From Lysobacter sp. (GTDB lineage Bacteria; Pseudomonadota; Gammaproteobacteria; Xanthomonadales; Xanthomonadaceae), in contig JAHCAU010000006.1 of assembly GCA_019634715.1 (NCBI GenBank), forward strand, positions 1 to 64,000: a stretch of 64,000 bases of DNA, read 5' to 3'. How positions within the stretch are numbered: position 1 is the stretch's first letter; each line of letters begins with the position of its first letter. The notes beneath the pieces are model-generated. The model did not search any database, was not told the DNA's origin, and saw nothing but the letters and a program-made list of their open reading frames with translations. Made by a program: the position numbers and the translations under genes. Below, piece after piece: positions 25,843 through 37,425 of the stretch.

Positions 25843-27360
25843 TTACTTCACGCCGTGCATCAGCCTGTTGATCAGCGGCGCGGCGAGGAAGTACACCGCC
25901 GCGATCACGATGCCGATGAAGAACAGCTGCTGGAAGGTATCGGCGTACTGCGCGAGCGAGCCGGCGGCTTCGCCGTGGCCGGCGCCGCCGCCCGAGGCGA
26001 TCGCGGCGATGCGGCCGGCTACGAAGTTGGCCATCGCGATCGACAGGAACCAGCCGCCCATCGCCAGGCCGGTCTCGTGCGGCCGTGCCAGCTTGGTCAC
26101 CATCGCCAGGCCGATCGGCGACAGGCACAGCTCGCCCATGGTGTGGATCAGATAGGTCAGGGTGAGCCAGACCCAGGAAATCTTGCCGCCGTCGTCGACG
26201 AAGTTCTGGATCGCGAACACCAGCACGTAGAAGCCGACCGCAGCGCCGATCAGGCCGTAGCCGAACTTGCGCGGAATCGACGGATTCCAGCCGCCCTTGT
26301 CGAGCTTCAGCCAGAGCGAGGCGAAGAACGGCGCGAGCAGGATGATGAAGATCGGGTTGACCGACTGGAAGACCTCGAACGTCGGCGTCCAGCCGAAGAT
26401 GCTCACGTCCGGCATGCGCACGTGGTCGCGCGCGAGGAAGTTGAGGGAGGAGCCGGCCTGTTCGAACAGGGCCCAGAACAGGATGTTGGCCGCGAACAGG
26501 ATCAGCATCGCGATGTAGCGGTGCAGTTGCGTCTTCTCGCCGCTGCGCACGCCGCTGTAGATGAAGTAGGCAACCAGGCCCAGCATCATCGCGATCAGCA
26601 GGCCGCCGAGCACGTCGCTCTTGCTGAGCAGGAAATAGACCGGCACGACCAGCACGGCGCAGGCCGCCGCGACCTGGAGCATCGGGCCGAAACCGCGCTT
26701 GTTTTCGGGCGCCTTGCCGACGTGGCCGAGCCAGCCCTTGACCACCTGGAACACGATCAGGCCGAGGATCATGCCCATCGCGGCGGTGAAGAAGCCCCAG
26801 CGGTAGCCGTACTTCTGGCCGATCAGCGAAGCGCACACGATCGGCGCGACCAGCGCACCGGCATTGATGCCCATGTAGAAGATGGTGAAGCCCGAATCGC
26901 GGCGGGCATCGCCCGGGGCATAGAGCTTGCCGACCATGGTCGAGATGTTCGGCTTGAACAGGCCGTTGCCGACCACGATCGTCGCCAGGCCGAGCAGGAA
27001 CATCGGCAGGGTCGGCGACATCAGCATGAAGCAGCCGATGGCCATCACCACGCCGCCGAGCATGATCGAACGCTGGTAGCCGAGGATGCGGTCGGCGACG
27101 TAGCCGCCGAGGATGCCGGTCATGTACACCATCGCGGTGTAGCCGCCGTAGGTCTTGCTGGCTTCGGCATCGGCATCGGCGCCGAGATGCGCGAAGAACG
27201 CGGCCGCCACGTGCACCGCCAGCATGGCGCGCATGCCGTAGTACATGAAGCGTTCCCAGAACTCGCTGCCGAACAGGTTCCAGAGGGCCTTGGGATGACC
27301 GAGGAATTCGCCGGGCGGCGGCGGAACGAAATCGTGCTGTGTCTGGGTGGTTCCGCTCAT
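25843..27360 (-). CDS. Proton-dependent oligopeptide transporter (POT/PTR)
   Basis: A 505-residue major-facilitator protein importing di- and tripeptides with protons. The first helix carries the POT signature FGSEFWERFMYYGMRAML (ExxERFxYY). Further POT marks are GGYVADRILGYQRSIM and the second signature FTIFYMGINAGALVAPIV. About 12-14 helices and a periplasmic histidine/glycine-rich loop near the end (ASGGGAGHGEAAG) are visible. An ATG start 27360 is clear. It precedes a gap of about 200 bases to the small membrane protein and is followed upstream by an AbgT transporter. Confidence 0.93.
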   Translation of the reverse strand: MSGTTQTQHDFVPPPPGEFLGHPKALWNLFGSEFWERFMYYGMRAMLAVHVAAAFFAHLGADADAEASKTYGGYTAMVYMTGILGGYVADRILGYQRSIMLGGVVMAIGCFMLMSPTLPMFLLGLATIVVGNGLFKPNISTMVGKLYAPGDARRDSGFTIFYMGINAGALVAPIVCASLIGQKYGYRWGFFTAAMGMILGLIVFQVVKGWLGHVGKAPENKRGFGPMLQVAAACAVLVVPVYFLLSKSDVLGGLLIAMMLGLVAYFIYSGVRSGEKTQLHRYIAMLILFAANILFWALFEQAGSSLNFLARDHVRMPDVSIFGWTPTFEVFQSVNPIFIILLAPFFASLWLKLDKGGWNPSIPRKFGYGLIGAAVGFYVLVFAIQNFVDDGGKISWVWLTLTYLIHTMGELCLSPIGLAMVTKLARPHETGLAMGGWFLSIAMANFVAGRIAAIASGGGAGHGEAAGSLAQYADTFQQLFFIGIVIAAVYFLAAPLINRLMHGVK

Positions 27361-27487
27361 GCGGGTTCTCTCTCAGGGTGGAAACGAAGTGAACCCGCGC
27401 TGTCCACGGGGCCGGCGGAGAATGACCGACCGGCCCCGACCCGTCAAACCGGCCGCGTATTGTTGCAATGCAGCATGCGCATTGCGC

Positions 27488-29083
<1,596 letters not shown>

Positions 29084-29187
29084 CGCGGGCAGCCTCGGTC
29101 GGTCAGGAACACCGAATCCTAGAGGCTGTGCCGCACATTTTCACCCCATCGCGGACAGCGCACGCGCTGAGGGCGGCTTCCGCACAG

Positions 29188-30048
29188 TCAGCGACCCGGG
29201 CCGATCGAGGTGCGCACGTCGAACAGTTCGGGGAAGAAGGTGAGGTCCAGCGCCTGCCTGAGGAAGCCCGCGCCGCTGGAGCCGCCGGTACCGCGCTTGA
29301 AGCCGATCACGCGCATCACCGTGCGCAGGTGGCGGAAGCGCCAGATCTGGAACTGGTTCTCCAGGTCCACCAGGTCCTCGCACAGCGCGTACTCGCGCCA
29401 GTAGGTGCCGGTGTCCTCGTAGATGCGCTCGAACACCGGGACCAGCGCCGGATCGTGCACGTGCGCCTTGGTCCAGTCGCGCGCCAGGTGCGCGGCCGGC
29501 ACGGCGTGCCCCCAGCGCGCGAGGTAGCACAGGAATTCGTCGTACAGGCTCGGCGCCTCCAGCACGGCCCGCAGCCCGGCCTGCGCCTGCGGGTCGTAGT
29601 CGAACACCTTCAGCATCGCCGCGTTCTTGTTGCCCATGAGGAACTCGATGGTGCGGTACTGCAGCGACTGGAAACCCGACGACGGGCCGAGCGTCGCGCG
29701 GAACTGCATGTACTCGGACGGGGTCAGCGTTTCCAGCACCGACCACATGCCGGTCAGCTGCTCCTGCACGCGCTTGCAGCGCGCGGCGACCTTGCCGAAC
29801 TGCCAGACCCGGTCGTTGCGCAAGTGGTCCACCGCGGCCGTCAGTTCATGCACCAGCAGCTTCATCCACAGCTCGGCGACCTGGTGCTGGATGACGAACA
29901 GCATCTCGTCGTGCTGCGGGGGATCGGACAGCGGGTGCTGGGCGGACAGCAGGCGGTCGAGGTGGAGATAGCCGCCGTAGGTGATGCGCCCGGCGAGGTC
30001 GGTGTGGATGCCCGATTCGAGGGGGCGTTCGTTGCGTTCGATGCTCAT
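29188..30048 (-). CDS. kynA: Tryptophan 2,3-dioxygenase KynA
   Basis: Haem enzyme opening the indole ring of tryptophan to N-formylkynurenine, first step of the kynurenine route. The 286-residue protein from ATG 30048 shows [33 protein letters not shown] with the substrate and distal histidine region, and [46 protein letters not shown] is the haem-binding end. Length is typical. No other kyn genes are nearby. Confidence 0.95.
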   Translation of the reverse strand: MSIERNERPLESGIHTDLAGRITYGGYLHLDRLLSAQHPLSDPPQHDEMLFVIQHQVAELWMKLLVHELTAAVDHLRNDRVWQFGKVAARCKRVQEQLTGMWSVLETLTPSEYMQFRATLGPSSGFQSLQYRTIEFLMGNKNAAMLKVFDYDPQAQAGLRAVLEAPSLYDEFLCYLARWGHAVPAAHLARDWTKAHVHDPALVPVFERIYEDTGTYWREYALCEDLVDLENQFQIWRFRHLRTVMRVIGFKRGTGGSSGAGFLRQALDLTFFPELFDVRTSIGPGR

Positions 30049-30391
30049 CCATACAGGATAGCGCAGGAGCGTATGGAAAATCGCCGTCGGGCAGGCATAC
30101 AGCGCGGCGGCCCCGCCCCGGTCATCGGGCTGCAACGCACAGGCCGCAGGATTTCCGTCACAATCCGCGATCGCCACCGGACGGAGGCGAATGGTCCGAT
30201 CCCCACAGGCAACGAACGCAGGGGCGACGACACGGCAACACACGCTGCACCGTGCGAGCAGGGAACGCCGCACCGAGGGGCGAGCGCGATGGCGCGCGCC
30301 CGTGGGGAGCCTTTCCGGTCGGGACCGGGAGGGAGATGAGGGGGGCGGACACGATGTGCGTTCCCTGACCAACAAGCCAAGGGGACATCGA
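30049..30391. other. Divergent intergenic region kynA / nuclease
   Basis: A 343-base gap between two genes pointing outwards, GC-rich like its surroundings. I see no gene with coding character in it. A ribosome site aagggga lies about 8 bases before the nuclease ATG. The gap must hold both promoters. Long complementary frames here are shadows of the nuclease gene. Confidence 0.6.
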
Positions 30392-33300
30392 ATGCTTCGT
30401 CACGTTGGCCGCGCACGCGCGGTCGCTCTCACGTCCAGGCCCGCGCGCTTCGCACTGGCGGCGCTCCTGCTCTGCGGTGCCTGCGCTCCAGCGCTGGCCC
30501 AGAACATCCAGCTCACCGGTGGTACCTACACGCAGGACTTCGACACGCTGTCGAACACAGCGGGCAGCACCACCAACAGCACCCTGCCGACGGGCTGGCT
30601 GCTGGTCGAAACCGGCGGCGGCGCACGCGACAACCAGCAGTACGCGGTGGACACCGGTGCCAGCAACACCGGCGATACCTACAGCTACGGCGCCGCCGGC
30701 AGCACCGAACGCGCGCTGGGCAGCCTGCGCAGCGGTACGCTGGTCGCCACGTTCGGCGCCTGCTTCACCAACGCCACCGGCAACACGCTGACCAGCTTCG
30801 ACGTCGCCTACACCGGCGAACAGTGGCGCCTCGGCACGGCCTCGCGTACCGACGCCCTGAACTTCGAGTACAGCACCAACGCCACCTCGCTCACCACCGG
30901 CACGTGGACGCCGGTCGCGGCCTTGAACTTCGTCACGCCCAACACCGCCACCGTCGGCGCGAAGGACGGCAACGCCGCCGCCAACCGCACCGCGCTCAGC
31001 GCCACCGTCGGCGGCGTCGTGATCGGCAATGGCGGCGGGTTCTGCATCCGCTGGAACGACACCGATGCGACCAGCGCCGACGACGGTCTGGCCATCGACG
31101 ATGTCTCGATCAGCGTCGGCGGCACCGCCACGCCGGTGGTCTCGGTGAACGACGTGTCCGCCGTCGAAGGCGACAGCGGCACCACCGCGTTCTTCTTCGC
31201 CTTCGGCCTCAGCCAGCCGGCCGGCCCGGGCGGGGTGACCATCACCTACAGCACTGCCGACGGCACCGCCACCGCGGGCAGCGACTACATCGCCACCGGC
31301 GGCACCGTGATCATCGCCGAGGGCCAGAACGCGATCGCCTTCAGCGTGCTGGTCAACGGCGACACCACCCCCGAGGCCGACGAGACCTTCTTCGTCAACA
31401 TCGACTCGGTCACCGGTGCGATCGTCGCCAAGGCACAGGGCATCGGCACGATCCAGAACGACGACTTCAGCGTCGTGCAGATCCACGACATCCAGGGCAG
31501 CGGGCTGGTGTCGCCGCTCAACGGCGCCGTGGTCACCACCGAAGGCATCGTCACCGCGCAGAAGTTCAACAACGGCTTCTTCCTGCAGACGGCCGACGCC
31601 AGCGTCGATGCCGATCCGAACACCTCGCAGGGCATCTTCGTCTTCACCTCGACCGCGCCGCCGGCCACCGCGACGGTGGGCAACCGCGTGCGCGTCACCG
31701 GCACGGTCGCCGAGTTCACGCCCAGCACCAACCTCAACCAGCTGTCGATCACCCAGATCGCATCGGTGACCTCGATCCAGGTGCTGTCGACCGGGAATGC
31801 CCTGCCGACGCCGGTCGAACTGACCGCCGCCGATTTCGGCGCCACGGCCAATCCGGGCACCGCCGAGAAGTACGAAGGCATGCGCGTCAGCGTGCCGCGC
31901 GCGTTCTCGGTCTCCGCCTCGGCCGGCAACATCACCGAGTCCAGCGCCACCTCGTCGACCACCGGCGTGTTCCACGTCACCCTGCCGGGCGTGGAGCGCC
32001 CGTTCCGCGAGCCGGGCATCAGCGTCCTGGACGTGTTCCCGATCCCGGGCGGCAAGACCCCGCCGCGCTTCGACACCAACCAGGAACGCCTGATGGTGCG
32101 CAGCCGCGGCCAGGTCGGTGCCACCGCCGTCGCCATCGACGCCGGCACCGACGTCAACGGCATGGTCGGCGTGCTCGACTACTTCTCCGGCACCTGGGCG
32201 CTCCTGCCCGACCCCGACACCCTCTCGGTCAGTGGCGGCAAGACCCCGACGGCGGTCGCCGACGCGCGCTACGAGGACGTCACCATCGGTGCCTTCAACC
32301 TGCTGCGCCTGTTCGATGAAGTGAACAACAGCAACGGCGGCCCCACCCTCACTGCGGCCGCGCTCGACAAGCGCCTGACCAAGACCTCGCTGGCAATCTG
32401 CGACTACCTGAAGGCGCCCGACATCCTGGGCGTGGTCGAGGTCGAGAACCTGCGCGTGCTGGGTCTGCTGGCCGATCGCATCAACGGCACCTGCGCGAGC
32501 GCGCCGCAGTACGTGCCCTACCTGGTGCAGGGCAACGACCCGGGCGGCATCAACGTCGGCTTCCTGGTCAGCGCCCGCAACCTCGGCGCGGCCAATCGCG
32601 TCGAAGTGCTCGAAGTGACCCAGTTCGGCAAGGACACGGTGTTCTCGAACCCGAACGGCAGCACGTCGCTGCTCAACGACCGTCCGCCGCTGATGCTGCG
32701 CGCCCGCATCCACCAGGACAACGGCGCCAGCTACCCGGTCACGGTCTTCGTGAACCACCTGCGCTCGCTCAACGGCGTCGACGACACCAGCGGCGGCAGC
32801 AACGGCTGGGCCAGCGAAGGCCATCGCGTCCGCGCCAAGCGCGGCCAGCAGGCGCTGTACCTGGCCAACCTGGTGCAGGCGCGCCAGCAGGCGAACCCGG
32901 ACGAGCACATCGTGCTGCTGGGCGACTTCAACGCATTCGAGTTCAACGACGGCTACGTCGACGTGATGGGCATCGTGCGCGGCGATGAAGTGCCGGCCGA
33001 CGAGGTGATCAACGACGTCGACAGCCCGATCACCACCCCGCTGATCGATGGTTCGGAACTGATCGCCGATGCCGCCGAGAAGTATTCGTACGTCTTCGAT
33101 GGCAATGCGCAGACGCTCGACCACGTGGTCGTCAACGAAGCGATGGTCATGAACGTGGCCGGCCTGTCGGTCGATCATGCGCGCATCAACGCCGACTTCG
33201 GCGTCCACCACTTCGGCGTCGCCGGCAACGCGATCCGCGTGTCCGACCACGATCCGGTGCGCCTGTCCATCGGCGTGGCCGACTTCCGCACCGCCGACCT

Positions 33301-34096
33301 GTCGATCGCCGCCACCACGCCGTCGGTCAGCGTCGCCGCCGGCGCGTCGGTCCCGTACACCATCACCGTGAACAATGCCGGCCCGAACAAGGCCTCGTTC
33401 CCGGCGCTGGCGCTGGTGTTCAACGCGCTGGTGCCGGTGAGCGTGTCCGCGCCCGCCGGCTGGACCTGCGCCGCACCGGTGCAGGCCGGCGGCACGACCA
33501 CGGCCACCTGCACGGCCTCGTCGCTGGCCGACGCCGGCCAGGCCGTGTTCACCGCCACCGCCACCGCACCGTCGCAGGCCACCGCCAGCACGCTGGAGAT
33601 GGCCGCATCGGTGCAGTCGCAGACCCGCGACCGCGCCAATGCCGACAACAGCACCGTCGTGAACGTGTCGGTGGCATCGGTCGCGCTGGCCAATGCCGAC
33701 CTCTCGCTGCGCATGATCGGCGGCCCCGCCGGCTTCATCCGCAGCGGCACCTCGGCGCAGTTCTCGGTGCCCGTGCGCAACACCGGCCCGGCCGCGACGG
33801 TGCAGACCCTGGTGACCTTCTCGGGCACTTCGCCGCTGAGCGGGACCACCGTGGCCGCGCCTGCCGGCTGGGTGTGCGTACCGACCGGCGACGCGACCAG
33901 CCACGTCATCGCCTGCCGGCTGAACGGCACGTTCGCGGTCAATGCGCGCGCCACGTTCACCTACACCGCCATCGCACCGTCGCACCTGACGCAGGGCACG
34001 CTGAATCTGAATGCCAGCGTCAGCGCCCCGGACATCAACGACCCGGTGCCGAACAACAATGCGTCCAGCTACACGGTGAACATCGTCGCCCCCTGA
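30392..34096 (+). CDS. Secreted multi-domain nuclease (ExeM/NucH type)
   Basis: A 1234-residue exported protein. Signal peptide to about residue 37 (CAPALAQ). An N-terminal adhesive-like region is followed by a Calx-beta domain at about 246-355 ([23 protein letters not shown]). A YhcR-type OB-fold at about 361-505 follows ([15 protein letters not shown]). The endonuclease/exonuclease/phosphatase domain at about 628-960 has [41 protein letters not shown] (843) and VSDHDPVRL (951), the metal and catalytic residues. Two DUF11 repeats end the protein (968-1090; 1102-1234). Extracellular nucleases of this type digest DNA in biofilm matrix or for nutrition. No sortase or rhomboid C-terminal anchor is visible. 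A strong terminator follows. Confidence 0.9.
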   Translation: MLRHVGRARAVALTSRPARFALAALLLCGACAPALAQNIQLTGGTYTQDFDTLSNTAGSTTNSTLPTGWLLVETGGGARDNQQYAVDTGASNTGDTYSYGAAGSTERALGSLRSGTLVATFGACFTNATGNTLTSFDVAYTGEQWRLGTASRTDALNFEYSTNATSLTTGTWTPVAALNFVTPNTATVGAKDGNAAANRTALSATVGGVVIGNGGGFCIRWNDTDATSADDGLAIDDVSISVGGTATPVVSVNDVSAVEGDSGTTAFFFAFGLSQPAGPGGVTITYSTADGTATAGSDYIATGGTVIIAEGQNAIAFSVLVNGDTTPEADETFFVNIDSVTGAIVAKAQGIGTIQNDDFSVVQIHDIQGSGLVSPLNGAVVTTEGIVTAQKFNNGFFLQTADASVDADPNTSQGIFVFTSTAPPATATVGNRVRVTGTVAEFTPSTNLNQLSITQIASVTSIQVLSTGNALPTPVELTAADFGATANPGTAEKYEGMRVSVPRAFSVSASAGNITESSATSSTTGVFHVTLPGVERPFREPGISVLDVFPIPGGKTPPRFDTNQERLMVRSRGQVGATAVAIDAGTDVNGMVGVLDYFSGTWALLPDPDTLSVSGGKTPTAVADARYEDVTIGAFNLLRLFDEVNNSNGGPTLTAAALDKRLTKTSLAICDYLKAPDILGVVEVENLRVLGLLADRINGTCASAPQYVPYLVQGNDPGGINVGFLVSARNLGAANRVEVLEVTQFGKDTVFSNPNGSTSLLNDRPPLMLRARIHQDNGASYPVTVFVNHLRSLNGVDDTSGGSNGWASEGHRVRAKRGQQALYLANLVQARQQANPDEHIVLLGDFNAFEFNDGYVDVMGIVRGDEVPADEVINDVDSPITTPLIDGSELIADAAEKYSYVFDGNAQTLDHVVVNEAMVMNVAGLSVDHARINADFGVHHFGVAGNAIRVSDHDPVRLSIGVADFRTADLSIAATTPSVSVAAGASVPYTITVNNAGPNKASFPALALVFNALVPVSVSAPAGWTCAAPVQAGGTTTATCTASSLADAGQAVFTATATAPSQATASTLEMAASVQSQTRDRANADNSTVVNVSVASVALANADLSLRMIGGPAGFIRSGTSAQFSVPVRNTGPAATVQTLVTFSGTSPLSGTTVAAPAGWVCVPTGDATSHVIACRLNGTFAVNARATFTYTAIAPSHLTQGTLNLNASVSAPDINDPVPNNNASSYTVNIVAP

Positions 34097-34125
34097 CCTT
34101 CGCGACACGTCTCACCTGCACCACC

Positions 34126-34156
34126 AGAAGCGCGGCTCCGGCCGCGCTTCTCTTTT
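34126..34156 (+). terminator. Rho-independent terminator after the nuclease
   Basis: Perfect 11-bp stem agaagcgcggc / gccgcgcttct with tetraloop tccg, followed by ctttt. It lies 30 bases after the nuclease stop. Confidence 0.95.
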
Positions 34157-34344
34157 GCGCGACGGCATCGCCACGGACGACAAACTCCATACCGCTGCGC
34201 ACGTCGTATACGTTTTCTTCACGAAATCAGCAGCACAAGCGCTGTCAAGTGCGGTCGTGCACCCCCGTCATTGCGCAGTGCGCAAACGCCGCCATGCCGA
34301 CAACGGCTATCATTCGCGTTCGCCCCTCGGAACGACCGAACACG

Positions 34345-35427
34345 ATGACCGTCGCAGCCCGATTCGAAATCGAATACCTGCAGTACCTCGGCCCCGACGG
34401 CACGCTCGTCGCGGAACCCCCGTCGGCCTTCAAGGATCCAGCCACGCTGCTGCCGCTGTTCAAGCAGATGCTGTTCGTGCGCACCTTCGACAGCAAGGCC
34501 ATCGCCCTGCAGCGCACCGGCAAGCTCGGCACCTACGCCGCCTGCCTCGGCCACGAGGCCACGCACGTCGGCATCGGCGCTTCGATGCGGCCCGAAGACG
34601 TGTTCGCGCCGAGTTATCGCGAATACGGCGCGCAGCTGGTGCGCGGCGTGCGCCCGCGCGAGATCCTGATGTACTGGGGCGGCGACGAGCGCGGCAACGA
34701 CTTCGCCGAAGCGCCCAAGCACGACTACAGCTGGTGCGTGCCAATCTCCACGCAGTGCCTGCACGCCGCAGGCGCTGCGCTGGCGTTCAAGCTGCGCAAG
34801 GAGCCGCGCGTCGCGGTGGCCTGCTGCGGCGACGGCGGCAGCTCGAAGACCGACACCTACGCCGCGATCAATTCCGCCGGCGCCTACGCCCTGCCCTTCG
34901 TGCAGTGCATCATCAACAACGGCTGGGCGATCTCGGTGCCGCGCGCCGCGCAGACCGGCGCGCCGACGCTGGCGCAGAAGGGCCTGGCCGGCGGCCTGCA
35001 CTGCCTGCAGGTGGACGGCAACGACCTGATCGCGGTGATGGAAGGCATGCGCCGCGCGATGGAGCGCGCGCGCAGCGGCGAAGGCGGCAGCGTCATCGAA
35101 TTCATGACCTACCGCCTGCACGACCACACCACCGCCGATGATGCGCGCCGCTATCGCGGCGAAGAGGAAGTGAAGGCCGCCTGGACGCGCGACCCGATGA
35201 CCCGCCTGCGCATCCACCTCACCAAGGCCGGGCTGTGGGACGAAGCGCAGGAAAACGCCTGGGCCGACGAATGCGGCAAGCGCATCGACGTCGAGATCAA
35301 CGCCTACCTGGAAACTCCCGTGCAGCCCGTGAGCGCGATGTTCGATTACCTCTACGCCGACATGCCGCCGGACGTGCGCGCCCAGCGCGACGAAGCCATC
35401 GCCGCGGAGGGCCGCAAGCATGGCTGA
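34345..35427 (+). CDS. 2-oxoacid dehydrogenase E1 alpha subunit
   Basis: Thiamine diphosphate-dependent decarboxylase subunit of a pyruvate or branched-chain 2-oxoacid dehydrogenase complex (360 residues). Marks are MLFVRTFDSKAIALQRTGKLGTYA, the YREYGAQLVRG loop, and the thiamine-phosphate motif VACCGDGGSSKTDTYAAIN...INNGWAIS (GDG...NN). The phosphorylation-loop-like MTYRLHDHTTADDARRYR also fits. It overlaps E1beta by 8 bases. Because AceE, the usual pyruvate E1, is present at 50.65 kb, a role with branched-chain keto acids, which prime the iso-fatty acids of this family, is a fair inference. Genes of this type are often annotated pdhA. Confidence 0.9.
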   Translation: MTVAARFEIEYLQYLGPDGTLVAEPPSAFKDPATLLPLFKQMLFVRTFDSKAIALQRTGKLGTYAACLGHEATHVGIGASMRPEDVFAPSYREYGAQLVRGVRPREILMYWGGDERGNDFAEAPKHDYSWCVPISTQCLHAAGAALAFKLRKEPRVAVACCGDGGSSKTDTYAAINSAGAYALPFVQCIINNGWAISVPRAAQTGAPTLAQKGLAGGLHCLQVDGNDLIAVMEGMRRAMERARSGEGGSVIEFMTYRLHDHTTADDARRYRGEEEVKAAWTRDPMTRLRIHLTKAGLWDEAQENAWADECGKRIDVEINAYLETPVQPVSAMFDYLYADMPPDVRAQRDEAIAAEGRKHG

Positions 35428-36424
35428 CAACGCACCCGTCACGCCCGCGCCGATCACGCTCATCGAAGCGATCACCCAGGCGTTGGCCTACGAAATGCGC
35501 AAGGACGAGCGCGTCCTCGTGCTCGGCGAGGACGTCGGCGTCAACGGCGGCGTGTTCCGCGCCACCGCCGGCCTGCAGGCGGTGTTCGGTTCCGAGCGCG
35601 TGCTCGACACGCCGCTGGACGAAACCACCATCGCCGGCCTCACCGTCGGCCTCGCCGCGCAGGGCATGCGCCCGGTCGCCGAAGCGCAGTTCGACGGCTT
35701 CGTCTATCCGATGGTCGACCACATCATCTGCCACGCCGCGCGCTTCCGTTACCGCACGCGCGGCCGCCTGACCTGTCCGATGGTGCTGCGCGTGCCGTGG
35801 GGCGGCGGCATCCGCGCACCGGAACACCACAGCGAAGCCAACGAATCGATCTTCACCAACGTGCCCGGCCTGCGCGTGGTCATGCCGTCCTCGCCCGCGC
35901 GCGCCTACGGCCTGCTGCTGGCCGCGATCCGCGACGAGGATCCGGTCATCTACATGGAACCCAAGCGCATCTATCGCCAGTACAAGGAACTCGTGCCCGA
36001 CGACGGCGAAGCGCTGCCGCTGGACGTGTGCTACGTGCTGCGCGACGGCACCGACGTGACCCTGGTGACCTGGGGCGCGCAGGTGAAGGAATGCCTGGAA
36101 GCCGCCGACGCCCTGGCGAAGGACGGCATCAGCGCCGAAGTCATCGACGTCGCCACGCTCAAGCCGCTGGACTTCGACACCATCGCCGAATCGGTGAGCA
36201 GGACCGGCCGCTGCGTGATCGTGCACGAAGCGCCGAAGACCGCCGGCTTCGGTGCCGAGATCGCCGCGCGCCTGGCCGAGGAATCGATGTACGACCTCCT
36301 CGCTCCGGTCGAGCGCGTCACCGGCTACGACACCCACATCCCGCTGTTCCGCCTCGAAATGAAGTACCTGCCGAGCGTCGAGAAGATCGTCGCCGCGGCG
36401 AAGCGGACGCTGGCGGCGGGCTGA
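35420..36424 (+). CDS. 2-oxoacid dehydrogenase E1 beta subunit
   Basis: A 334-residue partner of E1alpha, starting inside its 3' end (ATGGCTGA), so translation is coupled. It shows LALGEDVGVNGGVF-like VLGEDVGVNGGVFRAT, LAAQGMRPVAEAQFDGF and MVDHIICHAARFRYRT. RVPWGGGIRAPEHHSE holds the active-site histidine, and DPVIYMEPKRIYR follows. The C-terminal transketolase fold includes VIDVATLKPLDFDTI. It forms the alpha2beta2 E1 that hands the acyl group to E2 encoded 1 kb downstream. Confidence 0.94.
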   Translation: MADNAPVTPAPITLIEAITQALAYEMRKDERVLVLGEDVGVNGGVFRATAGLQAVFGSERVLDTPLDETTIAGLTVGLAAQGMRPVAEAQFDGFVYPMVDHIICHAARFRYRTRGRLTCPMVLRVPWGGGIRAPEHHSEANESIFTNVPGLRVVMPSSPARAYGLLLAAIRDEDPVIYMEPKRIYRQYKELVPDDGEALPLDVCYVLRDGTDVTLVTWGAQVKECLEAADALAKDGISAEVIDVATLKPLDFDTIAESVSRTGRCVIVHEAPKTAGFGAEIAARLAEESMYDLLAPVERVTGYDTHIPLFRLEMKYLPSVEKIVAAAKRTLAAG

Positions 36425-36448
36425 GCCTTGTTCATGACAGGTGCAAAG

Positions 36449-36660
36449 GCAAATCCCCCATCGCCTGCGCTGCAGGCGATCGCCCCCTTTTTCAAAGGGG
36501 GCTTGTCGCACCGCACGTCTTTCGCCCATTTCCCTGATGAACACCGCCATCGCGATCTGCCCTTCGTCCGCCCTTGCGATGTGGGCCGCCATCGCGACCG
36601 GCCCTTCGCCCCCTTTGCAAAAGGGGGCCGGCATCGCGCAGCGATGACGGGGGGATTTGC
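36449..36660. repeat. gcaaatccccc inverted repeat with inner hairpins
   Basis: Outer arms gcaaatccccc (36449-36459) and gggggatttgc (36650-36660) bracket two copies of one hairpin, gcccccttt / aaagggggc (36482-36502, loop ttc; 36608-36628, loop gca). It fills the 257-base space between E1beta and the SH3 gene. The short frames across it are not coding. Such elements are dispersed intergenic repeats; the first inner hairpin could also lower transcription past E1beta. Confidence 0.7.
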
Positions 36661-36681
36661 TCTCCGCGCGAACGTATCGCA

Positions 36682-37023
36682 ATGACGCGCACCCGCATCG
36701 TCCGCGACTATCGCACCCGGTACGCGAACCCGATCCGGTTCGCGGCCGGCGATGTCGTCGCCCTTGGCGAACGCGACACCGAATGGCCCGCGTTCGCCTG
36801 GGCGATCACCGCCGACGGCAACGCCGGCTGGGCACCGTTCGACTGGCTGAAGCCGATGGGCGACGGACGCGCCGAAGCGCTGCGCGACTATTCGGCGCAG
36901 GAACTGGATGTCGACGCGGGCGACGATGTCGTGCTTCACCATGAACTCGGCGGCTGGTGGTGGTGCGAGCGCGCGGACGGACGCTCCGGCTGGGTGCCGG
37001 CCGAGCACATGGTGCGCGCATGA
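36682..37023 (+). CDS. SH3-domain protein
   Basis: A 113-residue protein with two tandem SH3-like halves. The first half reads TRIVRDYRTRYANPIRFAAGDVV...GNAGWAPFDWL; the second reads ALRDYSAQELDVDAGDDVV...WWWCERADGRSGWVPAEHM. This ALYDYxAxxxdELsFxxGD...GxxGxxPxxY pattern is the variant SH3 fold. Role unknown; such proteins often bind peptides or cell wall. No signal peptide is seen. Its stop overlaps the next start (ATGA). Confidence 0.82.
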   Translation: MTRTRIVRDYRTRYANPIRFAAGDVVALGERDTEWPAFAWAITADGNAGWAPFDWLKPMGDGRAEALRDYSAQELDVDAGDDVVLHHELGGWWWCERADGRSGWVPAEHMVRA

Positions 37024-37415
37024 GCGATCCGAACGTCGAACGCCTCCTGCAGGACCTGCAGCTGATCCACCCCGACCTGCACGCGGTGGTGCAGACGGTG
37101 CGCGCGACCGTACGCGAGGTCGCGCCCGCCGCATCGGAAAAGCTGATGTACGGCGGCATCCTGTTTTCCGCGCCGCAGCAGTTCTGCGGCGTCTTCGCCT
37201 ATTCCGCCCACGTGACGATGGAATTCGGCCGGGGCGCCGAACTGGACGACCCGCACCGTGTCCTCGAAGGCAAAGGCAAGTTCCGCCGGCACATCAGGCT
37301 GCAGACCGTGGCCGACATCGCATCGAAACACCTGAAAGACTACATCGCGCAAGCGCTCGCCTTCTCCACCGCATCCTCGACCGACGCCGGGAACGGCGTC
37401 GGCAACGCCACCTAA
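37020..37415 (+). CDS. DUF1801-type protein
   Basis: A 131-residue protein of the DUF1801/YdhG-like fold. The N-terminus has DLHAVVQTVRATVREVAPAASEKLMYGG, the middle CGVFAYSAHVTMEFGRGAEL (the family's strand with HVxL/ExGxxL), and the C-terminus GKGKFRRHIRLQTVADIASKHL. Function unknown. It is coupled to the SH3 gene by a 4-base overlap and ends 10 bases before E2, so both genes may be co-transcribed with the dehydrogenase. Confidence 0.82.
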   Translation: MSDPNVERLLQDLQLIHPDLHAVVQTVRATVREVAPAASEKLMYGGILFSAPQQFCGVFAYSAHVTMEFGRGAELDDPHRVLEGKGKFRRHIRLQTVADIASKHLKDYIAQALAFSTASSTDAGNGVGNAT

Positions 37416-37425
37416 GGATTCGCCC

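Noticed and set aside
30158..34108. Very long minus-strand reading frame (over 1300 codons) opposite the nuclease
   Set aside because: It is the antisense shadow of a GC-rich gene: histidine/arginine/glycine-rich with no domain. The plus strand has a signal peptide, domains and a terminator.
36428..36685. Short frames across the gcaaatccccc repeat
   Set aside because: They translate the repeat hairpins and contain no recognisable protein.
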